This document shows, piece after piece, positions 7,889 through 16,786 of a DNA stretch of 64,000 nucleotides. The translations under genes and the position numbers were made by a program. A model generated the notes under the pieces. It was not told the DNA's origin and did no database searches. It saw nothing but the letters and a program-made list of their open reading frames with translations. The DNA lies in contig CAZFIV010000001.1 in assembly GCA_964519665.1 (NCBI GenBank), forward strand, positions 124,001 to 188,000, given 5' to 3'. This stretch comes from JANQQN01 sp964519665. Its GTDB lineage: Bacteria > Myxococcota > Kuafuiibacteriia > Kuafuiibacteriales > Kuafuiibacteriaceae. The first letter of the stretch is position 1; each line of letters opens with the position of its first letter.

Positions 7889-10429
7889 GTGACGCAACTG
7901 CCGATCGATGAGGTGCTGCCGGATATCGTGCGCAACTTGCGCGAGTTCCCAAACCTCGTGCTGATCGCGCCTCCGGGGGCCGGCAAAACGACTCGCCTTC
8001 CGCCGGCCCTGCTCGATCAACGGATCGTCGGCAACGGGCAGCGCATCTTGGTGCTCGAACCGCGTCGATTGGCCGCCCGGCTTGCTGCCCAGCGCATCGC
8101 TGATGAGCGCGGGGTGCGACTCGGGGGGGAGGTTGGCTACCAGGTGCGGTTCGACGATCGAACCTCGAAGCATACGCGCATCGCGTTTCTGACGGAGGGC
8201 ATCCTGACCCGCCGGCTCCAGTCGGACCCTCTTCTCGAAGGGATCGGTGCGGTCGTCCTCGACGAGTTTCATGAGCGCTCGGTACACGCCGACCTCGGCC
8301 TCGCCTTGCTGCGCGAAGTGCAGGTCAGCGTGCGGGACGACCTTCGCATCGTGGTGATGTCGGCGACGCTAGACCCGGTCCCGGTGTCACGGTTCCTGGG
8401 GGACTGCCCGGTCGTCGAAAGCAGTGGTCGGTCGTTCCCGGTCACCGTGCACTACCTCGAACGGCCTGACGACCGTCCCGCGCCCGAGCGCGTCGCGTCG
8501 CTGGTTCGGAAGGCCGTCCGGGCGCAGCCGAGCGGAGACGTGCTCGCGTTTTTGCCGGGGGCGGCAGAGATTCGCCGAGCGAGCGACGCACTCGAGGGGG
8601 CGTTTTCCGACGTCGATCTGTGCCCGCTGTACGGTGACTTGTCACCGGAGGCTCAGGACCGCGCCGTTGAGAGGGGCCCTCGTCGCAAGGTCGTGCTCGC
8701 CACCAATATCGCCGAGTCATCGCTGACCATCCCGGGCGTTTCGATCGTGGTGGATAGCGGCGAACACAAGATAGCGCGCCACGACGGGGCTGTTGGGCTG
8801 GATCGCCTCGAGCTGGCGAGAATCAGCCGCCGCAGCGCCGAGCAGCGCACCGGACGGGCGGGCCGAACCGGGCCCGGCCATGCGTATCGCGCTTGGACCG
8901 AAGCGGCGCATCAGCTGCTGTCGATCGAGGATCAGCCCGAGATCATGCGCATCGATCTCGCGTCCGTCTTGCTAGAGGTGCTCAGCTGGTCGTCGGCGGA
9001 CCCCGCGTCTTTCGGTTGGTATGAACCGCCCGCAGACGGCCAGATCCGGCGGGCGACGGCCCTCTTGAGGCAGCTGGGGGCCTTGGAGTCCGCGAGCTTT
9101 CGTCTCACCGAGCGGGGCCGCAAGCTCGCTTCGTGGCCGTTGCATCCGCGGGTGGCGGCGTTACTGCTCAGCGGCAGCGAGCGCGGTCGCTTGACGGATG
9201 CTGCGCTGTTGGCTGCCCTGATCTCCGAGAAGGACGTGTTTCGGCGGACCAACGAGCCGTCGGAGGCGGTGGCCAGCTCGGACCTACTGGTGCGCGCAGA
9301 GGCGATCGCGGCGTACGAAGTCGACCGAAGTCGTCACACGCTCGATGCATACGGGCTTCAAAGGGCCTCGGTGTCTCAGGTGCTCAACGTTCGCGACCGC
9401 CTCGTCAGTCTTGGTCGTCGGGGCGTCGGTGTTGCCAAGGCTGCGGAACTCGACGAACCGGCCCTGCTCCGCTTGGTGCTCGCCGGTTTTCCAGACCGAG
9501 TGGCGCGGCGACTGTCCCACGATCGGTACGCAATGGTGGGCGGAGGTTCGGCGCGTTTAGCGCGCAGCAGCGTCGTGCAGGGCGCTGACCTCATCGTGGC
9601 GGTCGGGGTCGACGCCGGCCGGCGCGGCTCTTCGGCGGGCGGGCTCATTCGGATGGCCAGCCAGATCGAAGAGGATTGGCTTCGGTCCGATACGCCCGGC
9701 GTGCGAGAGGTCATCGGTGCGCGGTGGAACCGCACACGACAGGCGGCGGAAGCCGTTCACGAGGTCCGGTACTTTGATTTGGTGTTGCGACGGCGTCAGG
9801 CGAGCCAAGCCGATGCCGAGGCCCTCAGCGACTGCCTCGAGGAGGCGGCGCGCCTCGAGCTCGACCGTGCCCTCCCGCTGACGGAGAGTGTCATGGCCTT
9901 CTTCTCGAGGCTTCGGTTCTTGAGGGAAGCCATGCCGGAGCTCGCGCTGCCTGATTTAGCGCCGGAATCCCGACTCGAACTTCTCCCGACTCTGTGTATC
10001 GGCCGGCGTAGCTTTGACGACCTCCGATCCGTCGACCTGGTGCAGGCGTTCGAGCAACTCTTGCCGCCCGGCAGCCGGGCCTCGTTCGCCCGGCACGCAC
10101 CGACGGCGATCAAGGTGCCGAGCGGGAGCCTGAAAAAACTGCGATACGCCGCCGAGGGGCCCCCGGTGCTCGCAGTGCGCCTGCAGGAACTGTTCGGACT
10201 TTACGAGAGTCCCCGGCTCGCCGACGGACGGGTACCGGTCAAGATGGAACTGCTCGCGCCCAACCAACGACCGGTGCAGGTCACCCAAGATCTCGCGAGC
10301 TTCTGGGCGAACACGTACCCTGAGGTGCGCAAAGAGCTCCGCCAGCGTTATCCCAAACATCAATGGCCGGAGGACCCGAGAGACGGGATCGCTTCTTCGC
10401 GAACGTTGCGCCGTCGAAAAAAGGGATGA
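7889..10429 (+). CDS. hrpB: ATP-dependent DExH helicase HrpB
   Basis: An 846-residue DEAH/RHA-type helicase. Walker A is GAGKTT (residues 30-35), motif II DEFH (125-128), motif III SAT in VVMSATLDP, and motif VI QRTGRAGR. After the RecA-like pair come a ratchet/HA2 region and the long HrpB C-terminal domain; total length is typical of HrpB (about 800-850). HrpB enzymes are RNA-dependent ATPases of uncertain physiological role in bacteria. The start is the GTG at 7889, which places Walker A at the usual distance from the N-terminus. It is convergent with the phosphatase gene, 12 bp apart. Confidence 0.92.
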   Translation: MTQLPIDEVLPDIVRNLREFPNLVLIAPPGAGKTTRLPPALLDQRIVGNGQRILVLEPRRLAARLAAQRIADERGVRLGGEVGYQVRFDDRTSKHTRIAFLTEGILTRRLQSDPLLEGIGAVVLDEFHERSVHADLGLALLREVQVSVRDDLRIVVMSATLDPVPVSRFLGDCPVVESSGRSFPVTVHYLERPDDRPAPERVASLVRKAVRAQPSGDVLAFLPGAAEIRRASDALEGAFSDVDLCPLYGDLSPEAQDRAVERGPRRKVVLATNIAESSLTIPGVSIVVDSGEHKIARHDGAVGLDRLELARISRRSAEQRTGRAGRTGPGHAYRAWTEAAHQLLSIEDQPEIMRIDLASVLLEVLSWSSADPASFGWYEPPADGQIRRATALLRQLGALESASFRLTERGRKLASWPLHPRVAALLLSGSERGRLTDAALLAALISEKDVFRRTNEPSEAVASSDLLVRAEAIAAYEVDRSRHTLDAYGLQRASVSQVLNVRDRLVSLGRRGVGVAKAAELDEPALLRLVLAGFPDRVARRLSHDRYAMVGGGSARLARSSVVQGADLIVAVGVDAGRRGSSAGGLIRMASQIEEDWLRSDTPGVREVIGARWNRTRQAAEAVHEVRYFDLVLRRRQASQADAEALSDCLEEAARLELDRALPLTESVMAFFSRLRFLREAMPELALPDLAPESRLELLPTLCIGRRSFDDLRSVDLVQAFEQLLPPGSRASFARHAPTAIKVPSGSLKKLRYAAEGPPVLAVRLQELFGLYESPRLADGRVPVKMELLAPNQRPVQVTQDLASFWANTYPEVRKELRQRYPKHQWPEDPRDGIASSRTLRRRKKG

Positions 10430-10441
10430 GCGATCTCGAGC

Positions 10442-11425
10442 TCAGGCCGCGAGTCCGAGACCTTCTATGCTCTCGAGCAGCCGATCGGACAACGCGGGCG
10501 GGGCGACGACCAGTCCGCGATTGGCCGTTAGATGACGGCCGAGGTCGAAGCGAAGTGGGCGGCCTGAAAAATCGGTGACCCGGCAACCGGCGCGAGTGGC
10601 GATGAGTGTGCCCGCTGCGTGGTCCCACACCTTCTCGACGTAATCGGCGTTGCGGGGGAGTCGAACGTAGCCGTCGGCTTCCCCCGCCGCGACCAGGCCG
10701 TACTTGACCTGGCTGTCGAGACCGATGTTCGTGCTCTGGTCGAGCGCCGCGGCCTGGAGAATTCGGGGTCCGAGCGACGGGTCGCAGTGGGATGAAGCGG
10801 CGGAGCTCGTCAAGCGAACCGAGGCCGGAACGCGTTCGTTGCTCCGGTCGGACAGCTGCAGAGGACCTCGGTGACCGGCCAGCGATGACAAGGTGGTGGG
10901 CTGGTCGCAGGTAGCGGTGAACAAAACCCCCGGCGTCGCTCGCAGCGTCATATTGGGACAACCGAGGAGCCCGATGGTCGGCTCACCGGCTTCGATCCGA
11001 GCGAGAGCCACGCAGAACTGCGCGCCTTGCAAAAAACCCCTCGTTCCATCGATCGGGTCGAGCACCCAATATCCCCGCGCGTCGGTCATCGAAGCGGAGT
11101 CGAGAGTCTCGAGCAGAGAGTCTTCGGTGATGTTGGGTACGAATGGAGTGACCGCGGACATCACGCGCATGCGAAGAGACTCTGACTGGGGTTGACGCAG
11201 AAGTTCGGCGCTTTCTTCGGCGATGATCGGCTGCTCACCGAGCTCCTCACGAAGGCGATGAATCACCACGACCTGGGCCACGAAATCGGCAACGGTCACG
11301 GGTGATTTGTCGCCCTTGGTGAGGCGATCGGTGGGCCCGAGGGCGGCTTGCAAGTCAGCTGTCGCTCGACAACCTTCCCGCACCGCCTTCGTCGCCGCCA
11401 CCACGGCCGCTCTGTCAACGGTCAT
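10442..11425 (-). CDS. 3'(2'),5'-bisphosphate nucleotidase-like phosphatase (inositol monophosphatase superfamily)
   Basis: A 327-residue Mg-dependent, Li-sensitive-type phosphatase. Visible signatures are the EES metal-binding Glu pair, DPIDGTRGFLQG (metal site plus loop) and WDHAAGT near the C-terminus. The DPIDGTRGFL context is characteristic of the SAL1/HAL2 group, which hydrolyses PAP and PAPS, rather than of generic inositol monophosphatases. The likely role is clearing PAP from sulfate assimilation or CoA-dependent acyl-carrier loading. I chose ATG 11425 over the GTG two codons upstream. No sulfate-assimilation genes are adjacent, though metY/metX lie 14 kb away. Confidence 0.82.
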   Translation of the reverse strand: MTVDRAAVVAATKAVREGCRATADLQAALGPTDRLTKGDKSPVTVADFVAQVVVIHRLREELGEQPIIAEESAELLRQPQSESLRMRVMSAVTPFVPNITEDSLLETLDSASMTDARGYWVLDPIDGTRGFLQGAQFCVALARIEAGEPTIGLLGCPNMTLRATPGVLFTATCDQPTTLSSLAGHRGPLQLSDRSNERVPASVRLTSSAASSHCDPSLGPRILQAAALDQSTNIGLDSQVKYGLVAAGEADGYVRLPRNADYVEKVWDHAAGTLIATRAGCRVTDFSGRPLRFDLGRHLTANRGLVVAPPALSDRLLESIEGLGLAA

Positions 11426-11458
11426 GAGCACGGAGGGTGGCCGGACCTATCCCTTTCG

Positions 11459-13165
11459 TCAAGGCAGGCTGCCTATTTCGGAATCGAGGGTGATAAATTT
11501 CAGCGCGGGCCGTGAGCCGGCATGAGTGACGCGGTCCGTCGCGATCAGGCCCAGCTGCACGCGCACATCTGGATGACGCAACGCTTCAAGTTCGGGCCGG
11601 TCGGAATTGAAGCGCAGAGTGGACGAGGTCACCTCTCCGTACTCGATCAACAACGCGCCGGTCAGACGATACCGATGGAACACCAGGCCGATGACGGTCA
11701 AGTTGGGTCGACCAGCAACTCCAGTCAACTCGACTTGACCGTTGGCTAGTGTCAGTCGAAGCTCCGACGGGACGCCGTTCCCGAGCCGGAGCGGCGTACT
11801 CATTCGCAAGTGAGCCTGCAGATGGCGCGCGAGGTCCTGCGCGTAGATCGCCTGGTAGTCTTCTACGAGGGCGGCGAACGAGGCCTCGACCGCCGCCTCG
11901 TATTTGCCGAGCCGGTAGTGGGCGTTGGCAATCGTGCGAAGGGCCCGCGCTCGTTCGGGCCCGCCGGTGCTTCGTTGCAGGGCCGTATTCGCGCTCGCGA
12001 TGGTCTCGAGAAGCTCGTCGTGGTCGGGAGTCCTAGCTTTCACGAGTTGCCAGGCGCGAGATGCCGAGACGTCCTTGCCGAGAGCCAGGCGCGCGCCTTC
12101 GGCGAGCGAACGACCATTCGCGGTCGCTGCGGCCCAGACACCGGCGGCGACGAAGAGCAATCCGATCGCCATTGCGGCCCGCCGAACTCCTACGCCGGCG
12201 GGTGCGACGAAATCCGGACTCTTTGGAGACGGGGGATAGAGCGCAAAGACACTCAGCGCACCACCGACTGCGCCTCCCAAGTGGGCCGCGTGATCGATCT
12301 GACGGATGAACACCCAAAGAACGGCATTGATGACGAGCAGCCCGATCCATCGGTCGACCGACACCGAAAATGCGGGGGGCAAGCGGTCCCGAAACCGCAA
12401 CCAAATCAGGAAATATGCGGTCACCAACCCGAAGACGCCGGTGGATGCCCCGACCGATATTGGAGCGGCAGCCATCCAGGCGGAAGCAGCCGAGCCCACG
12501 AGACATGCGAGCAAGAACAGAAAGATGAACCGCCACGAACCACAGATCCGCTCGAGCAGGTAGCCGAGCGCGACCAGCGCCAATGTGTTCATGAAAACGT
12601 GAAGCAAGTTGGCGTGCAAGAAATTGGCGGTGGCCAGGCGAAAGTACTCCCCTTCGGCGACCAGCGCCGGGGCGTTGGCGCCGAGCGCGATCTGTCGCGC
12701 GAATCGAGCTTGGAGCGAGTTGTCGCCAAAGAAGCCCGGCCAGGGCGTGGCGCCCCAGACGAGCTCGACCACAAACACAAGCGCGCACAAGGCCACGAGC
12801 CAAAGCGTTGCGTGCGGTATTCGGGCTCGGAACGTTTGCTCGAGCCTGTCGAGGTGGGCCAAGGTCGAGCGGATCCGAGAGGCTTCGGGGTGACGATTCA
12901 AGCGACTGAGCAGCGCAGTGCGAACGGTATCCAGACGCTCAGGCCCGCCGATGGACCTCGCATCGAGTACGTAGGAGCGATTGCGGGTCGATAGCACAAG
13001 ACGCTGTCGGTCGACGGTCATGCCCACCCGGCGCAGCTCTTCGAACGGAATCTCGGTGCGCTTGGACCAAAAGAAGCGGCTCGGAAGCCGAATCGAGTCC
13101 GGACCGACGATCACTTCAGGATTATGGATGCGCCAAACACCGGCCTCCGGCTTCTTTTCAGCCAC
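11459..13165 (-). CDS. Rhomboid-family intramembrane serine protease with N- and C-terminal extensions
   Basis: A 568-residue protein. Residues 1-105 form a soluble N-domain with a PH/bPH2-like beta-rich look. The rhomboid core spans about 115-310, with membrane helices, the conserved HANLLHVFMN helix, catalytic Ser241 (SVGASTGVFG) and catalytic His295 in DHAAHLGG. After the core comes a further helix (about 330-350) and a soluble part of about 220 residues, with a TPR-like stretch (ANAHYRLGKYEAAVEASFAAL) and a beta-rich end. Such extensions probably recruit substrates. I chose GTG 13165 because the frame upstream overlaps the neighbouring gene's 3' end. Confidence 0.85.
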   Translation of the reverse strand: MAEKKPEAGVWRIHNPEVIVGPDSIRLPSRFFWSKRTEIPFEELRRVGMTVDRQRLVLSTRNRSYVLDARSIGGPERLDTVRTALLSRLNRHPEASRIRSTLAHLDRLEQTFRARIPHATLWLVALCALVFVVELVWGATPWPGFFGDNSLQARFARQIALGANAPALVAEGEYFRLATANFLHANLLHVFMNTLALVALGYLLERICGSWRFIFLFLLACLVGSAASAWMAAAPISVGASTGVFGLVTAYFLIWLRFRDRLPPAFSVSVDRWIGLLVINAVLWVFIRQIDHAAHLGGAVGGALSVFALYPPSPKSPDFVAPAGVGVRRAAMAIGLLFVAAGVWAAATANGRSLAEGARLALGKDVSASRAWQLVKARTPDHDELLETIASANTALQRSTGGPERARALRTIANAHYRLGKYEAAVEASFAALVEDYQAIYAQDLARHLQAHLRMSTPLRLGNGVPSELRLTLANGQVELTGVAGRPNLTVIGLVFHRYRLTGALLIEYGEVTSSTLRFNSDRPELEALRHPDVRVQLGLIATDRVTHAGSRPALKFITLDSEIGSLP

Positions 13166-13193
13166 CCAAGGAGCCTGGCACGACCGGCTTCGC

Positions 13194-14198
13194 TCACCTA
13201 AACGAATTCGGGCCCGTGCTTCCCAACCGGGACCCTCGCTCGGACATCGGCACGATCTCGAGCACATTGATTCCCACGACGGGCCACCGGCGGTGCTTGA
13301 GATAGCGCTTCAGCATATGAGCGAGCGACTCGTCGATGACCCGCTTGGACAGCGGGGATGCGTGACGAACCATTCTCCGACGCCGCCCGGGCTTCACGAC
13401 GACCAGCCCCTGGTGGGTAACTACATCGGGGCTGCGCGGTCGTTGGCTTCGGACCACGTTGATGATCGACCCGGGCGGGATATGCCTAGCCATTCGCTGA
13501 GCCGATTCGAGGGACAGGTAGGGCAAGTGGTAGGTGCCGTATGGGACCCGATCGGCCTGCAGGGGCAGCGTTCGCGCGACCTTGCGCCTCAACCATCGTC
13601 GCCGGGTGAGCTCAAGGTGAATGAAGCGGGTGTCTTCCTGCCCGATCTCGGTCGTTATGTCGCGAACGAACCCCGCTGCCGTGAGCTCCGGGATCCACTG
13701 GCTGGTGATCAGATGCCGCCGGGACTGAAAGCCCGGGCGCCCATCGGTATATCGGATCTGATCGAGCAGAGGTTCGAGCTCGTCATACTCCGGGCTATTG
13801 GCCAGCGCGAGCGCCGTCTCGACGAGGGTCGTGCAGTCGAAAGCGTCGAGCCGGAAGCGCGGATCGGTGTCCTCGCCGCGCCCTTCGCCGAGGGCGGACA
13901 GCAAGTAGGGGGCGGAGACTAGGCCTCGCGTGACTCGCTCGACATGGGCCGGCCAGTCTGCCGGGTCGAAGCGAGCCTCGATCTCCGCGACGAGTTCTTC
14001 GTGGCTCAGTGAGCTGTACAGATTCGTCGGCTTGAAAGGCAGCGGCTGGGGCTGAGGACTCGTATGAGCCGGCTCCCCGGCATGCAGCTGCGCGGGTGCG
14101 GTCAACGCAAAAGCTCCGGCCAAGGTGGCCAGGACGGCGACCGCCGCGGACCTCTCGTCGGGCGAGTGCAACGCAGTCGAGTACGGCATGCGGTTCAT
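13194..14198 (-). CDS. DUF1460 family (N-acetylmuramoyl-L-alanine amidase-like), exported
   Basis: A 334-residue protein with an N-terminal signal peptide (hydrophobic about 18-38, AHAGE-like cleavage) and a DUF1460/PF07313 body. The key feature is FDCTTLVETALALA, carrying the family's putative catalytic Cys as in NlpC/P60-like amidases. Later conserved segments include the THQGLVVV strand with the His expected of the catalytic dyad. Structures of this family suggest cell-wall peptide cleavage or recycling in the periplasm. It lies 28 bp upstream of the rhomboid gene on the same strand, so the two may form an operon. The start ATG 14198 fits the signal peptide. Confidence 0.8.
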   Translation of the reverse strand: MNRMPYSTALHSPDERSAAVAVLATLAGAFALTAPAQLHAGEPAHTSPQPQPLPFKPTNLYSSLSHEELVAEIEARFDPADWPAHVERVTRGLVSAPYLLSALGEGRGEDTDPRFRLDAFDCTTLVETALALANSPEYDELEPLLDQIRYTDGRPGFQSRRHLITSQWIPELTAAGFVRDITTEIGQEDTRFIHLELTRRRWLRRKVARTLPLQADRVPYGTYHLPYLSLESAQRMARHIPPGSIINVVRSQRPRSPDVVTHQGLVVVKPGRRRRMVRHASPLSKRVIDESLAHMLKRYLKHRRWPVVGINVLEIVPMSERGSRLGSTGPNSFR

Positions 14199-14269
14199 GG
14201 CGGGAGGGGTCGCGCGGCCGATGTGCCGAACGTTGCGCGCACCCTAGCACATTCGGCATCGTCCCGACG

Positions 14270-14899
14270 ATGCCAGTCCCTGTCGCGATAGCTCTCGGAT
14301 TGCTCGCCGGCACCACGATCGCGTGGGTCGCCCGCGGACCCTTACGGGAAACCAGTCAGCCGATCCAGACGCGATACGGGGCTGTGGCAGCGTTGTTTGG
14401 GGCGACCGCCTTGATGCCGGCCTGCGTTGCTCTGTTCATGCTGGAGCCGGCTTGGGCCCTGATGTACCTCGCTCATCCTGACCACTCCGCCATCATCGCG
14501 TGGCCGGTGGTGGTTCTCTTGCCGGCGGTGAGCCCGATCGTCGGTCTTCACCTTTCGAGTTCAATTGCCCGGACCCGCTATCGTCACCGCATGCGAGGCT
14601 GGACGGTCGGGGTCGTTCTGCTGTTGCTGCTCGTCATGTGGATGGGCGTTGATCGCCTGGTTACCGTTGCCGACTACGAAGTGTTCCACTACGGGCCGAG
14701 CGGCGACGGCCGCTCAGCCGACGATTCCTTGGCGTCTTCGGCGATCTTCGCGCCCGTACTGGCCATCGGCGCTCTGGTGCCGTTGCTCCTGACCTTCAGC
14801 CTGCTCAACGTGCAGCGGCACGTGGAGCTTACGGATCGCCCTCCAGCAGCGGACCCGTTCGAGACGGCCGGCGGCGACAGCCCAGAAGCTGCGGCTTGA
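14270..14899 (+). CDS. Polytopic membrane protein of unknown function
   Basis: A 209-residue protein with hydrophobic segments at about 4-20, 38-62, 70-92, 108-128 and 155-178, and a Pro/Asp/Glu-rich C-terminal tail. No catalytic motif is visible. ATG 14270 immediately precedes the first membrane helix; an in-frame upstream extension would run through the divergent promoter region. Its stop (TGA 14897-14899) overlaps the TTG start of the next lipoprotein gene, which suggests translational coupling to an envelope operon. I cannot assign a family. Confidence 0.65.
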   Translation: MPVPVAIALGLLAGTTIAWVARGPLRETSQPIQTRYGAVAALFGATALMPACVALFMLEPAWALMYLAHPDHSAIIAWPVVVLLPAVSPIVGLHLSSSIARTRYRHRMRGWTVGVVLLLLLVMWMGVDRLVTVADYEVFHYGPSGDGRSADDSLASSAIFAPVLAIGALVPLLLTFSLLNVQRHVELTDRPPAADPFETAGGDSPEAAA

Positions 14900-15687
14900 A
14901 ACGCTGTACAGTGGGTGCTACCTCGGCAGGTGTGCGGACACTCCTGCTCGTCGCCGGCGGCGCGCTGGCCGCGTGCGGCCCGATCCAATCGACATCGGTC
15001 CTGATCGACGCGAGCTCGGAAGTCGCAGCAGCCCGAACCGCTGGTGCCGACCAGATAGCTCCTTACGAGTTTCGTTCGGCCGAGGCCTTTTTGAGCAAAG
15101 CGCGGGAGGAACAAGGCTACAGTGAGTATGCGGTCGCCGTCGCGCTCGCGCGACGCGCATTAGGGTGCGCCGAGGTGGCGATCGCGAAGGTCGAGCAACG
15201 AAAATCGACCGAGCGGCTGGAGCACGAGCCAAGCCCCGATCCCCGATGTCGGCCAGCCCGGGTCAGGTCGTCGACCGTGACCATCGAATCCGCTGATATC
15301 GTCAACGCCGTCAACGCCGTCAACGCCGTCGATACCGTCAACACCGTCGATTCCGTCAACACGCTCGATACTGTCGATACCGCCGATACCGCCGATACCG
15401 CCGATACTGTCGATACCGCCGATACCGCCGATACCGCCGATACCGCCGATACCGCCGATACCGGCGAAACCGGTAAAACCGTCGAAACCGGCAAGACCGT
15501 CGAGACCGAGGCGCAGCCGGGGTTACGGGTGATCGTCAACGGGGCCGACGAGAGCCCCGACCCCGCCGAGGATGATCCGGATGGAGCGCCGCTCCCAAGT
15601 GAAGGCCCTCCCGGCGCCTCTCCGAGCGACGACGGCTCCGGCGTGGTCCCCGACCGCACGGCGAGCGGGCGACAGCAGAGCCGATAA
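14896..15687 (+). CDS. DUF4398-like lipoprotein with a long Val/Asp/Thr/Ala repeat
   Basis: A 263-residue lipoprotein: signal peptide and lipobox (ALAAC, Cys about residue 27), then a helical segment of about 80 residues (SAEAFLSKAREEQGYSEY, AVALARRAL) that matches DUF4398 domains usually found beside OmpA proteins. From about residue 136 runs a low-complexity array of VNA, VDT and ADT triplets, then an acidic Pro-rich end. The TTG start overlaps the previous stop (TTGA); a GTG at 14911 is possible but would shorten the signal peptide. With the OmpA lipoprotein 11 bp downstream it probably forms a periplasmic or outer-membrane pair. Confidence 0.75.
   Translation: MKRCTVGATSAGVRTLLLVAGGALAACGPIQSTSVLIDASSEVAAARTAGADQIAPYEFRSAEAFLSKAREEQGYSEYAVAVALARRALGCAEVAIAKVEQRKSTERLEHEPSPDPRCRPARVRSSTVTIESADIVNAVNAVNAVDTVNTVDSVNTLDTVDTADTADTADTVDTADTADTADTADTADTGETGKTVETGKTVETEAQPGLRVIVNGADESPDPAEDDPDGAPLPSEGPPGASPSDDGSGVVPDRTASGRQQSR
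15301..15506 (+). repeat. In-frame 9-bp tandem repeats coding VNA/VDT/ADT/KTVETG
   Basis: Tandem triplet-codon units: gtcaacgcc (VNA) copies, then mixed VDT/VNT units, then a long near-perfect gataccgcc (DTA) block around 15380-15460, then variants coding ETGKTVETGKTV. The whole tract lies inside the DUF4398 lipoprotein gene and keeps frame. It is a likely slippage hot spot, with length varying in 9-bp steps. Confidence 0.9.
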
Positions 15688-15698
15688 GGACAACCTTT

Positions 15699-16754
15699 AT
15701 GTGGCGATATCTTGCGACGCTGTTCGTTCTGCTGCTCGCCGGCTGCACGACCGGTCCGACCCTCAAGAAGGAGGTGGAGGTCATGCAGCGACAGCTCGAC
15801 CAGCATTGGACGAGGGGGGCATACCGCTGTTCACCGGAAGCTCTGGCCCATGCCGAGACCGAGCTCGTGTTCGCGCGTACAGAGCTCGCGCAAGGTGACC
15901 CGGTTCGGGCCGCACGCCACCGTCGACGAGCCCAGACTGCTCTTGTGAACATCCAGGAGGCCATGGAACTCTGTCCGGCGCTCGGCCCCGACCGTGACGG
16001 CGACGGGATCAGCGACCGCGACGACCAGTGCCCCGACGCGCCCGAAGACTTCGACGGCCGCGACGACGCGGATGGTTGTCCCGACTCGGAAGACAAAGAC
16101 GGAGACACTGTTCTCGACGAGGATGACGGCTGCCCGGACGTGCCCGGGGCGGTCGACAACCAAGGCTGTCCGTACGGCGATGCCGACGAGGACGGGCTGG
16201 CGGACGACGCTGACCAGTGCCCGAAGGCGGCCGAAGACGTCGACGAGTTCGAGGATACCGACGGATGTCCAGATCCAGACAACGATCAAGATGGCGTTCC
16301 GGACGACCAAGACCGCTGTCCGCTCGATCCCGAGACCGTCAACGCCTTCGAGGACGACGATGGATGTCCGGACGTCAAAACGGAGCTGGTCAGGGTCAAC
16401 CGCGAGACCCACAAAATCGAGATCAAGCAGAAGGTCTACTTTGCCACTGGCAAAACTCGAATTCGGGCTCGCTCGTTAGCGATGCTCTCCGAAGTGGCCG
16501 CCGTCCTCAAGGCAAGTCCGGGAATGACCGTTGTGGTCGAAGGGCACACCGACTCGGTAGGCTCGACGAGCACCAACTTGAAGCTCAGTCAGCGTCGCGC
16601 GGACGCGGTTCGAGTCTTCCTGGTCGAACAGGGGATCGACCCCGGACGTCTCACCGCGATCGGTTTTGGCGCGGAGAAACCGATCGACAGCAACCGGACC
16701 CGACGAGGCCGGGAGCGCAATCGAAGAGTCGAGTTCACGATCACCGCCGAGTGA
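15699..16754 (+). CDS. OmpA-family lipoprotein with thrombospondin type 3 repeats
   Basis: A 351-residue outer-membrane lipoprotein. It has a signal peptide with lipobox LLAGC (Cys about residue 16), a helical DUF4398-like segment (about 25-90), and about four acidic calcium-binding TSP3 repeats (DRDGDGISDRDDQCPD and similar, about 96-225). The OmpA C-terminal peptidoglycan-binding domain (about 235-351) has VYFATGKTRI, GHTDSVGS, LSQRRADAV and NRRVEF. It should tether the outer membrane to the cell wall, with the TSP3 region as a Ca-stiffened spacer. It follows the repeat lipoprotein by 11 bp, in the same operon. Confidence 0.92.
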   Translation: MWRYLATLFVLLLAGCTTGPTLKKEVEVMQRQLDQHWTRGAYRCSPEALAHAETELVFARTELAQGDPVRAARHRRRAQTALVNIQEAMELCPALGPDRDGDGISDRDDQCPDAPEDFDGRDDADGCPDSEDKDGDTVLDEDDGCPDVPGAVDNQGCPYGDADEDGLADDADQCPKAAEDVDEFEDTDGCPDPDNDQDGVPDDQDRCPLDPETVNAFEDDDGCPDVKTELVRVNRETHKIEIKQKVYFATGKTRIRARSLAMLSEVAAVLKASPGMTVVVEGHTDSVGSTSTNLKLSQRRADAVRVFLVEQGIDPGRLTAIGFGAEKPIDSNRTRRGRERNRRVEFTITAE

Positions 16755-16786
16755 TTTGAGTCTTCGGGCGTGCTATCGGCATCCAT

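Noticed and set aside
15117..15806. A minus-strand frame with a VSAVSAVST array opposite the lipoprotein repeat
   Set aside because: It results from antisense reading of a 9-bp repeat without motifs or start signals; the plus frame has a signal peptide and lipobox.
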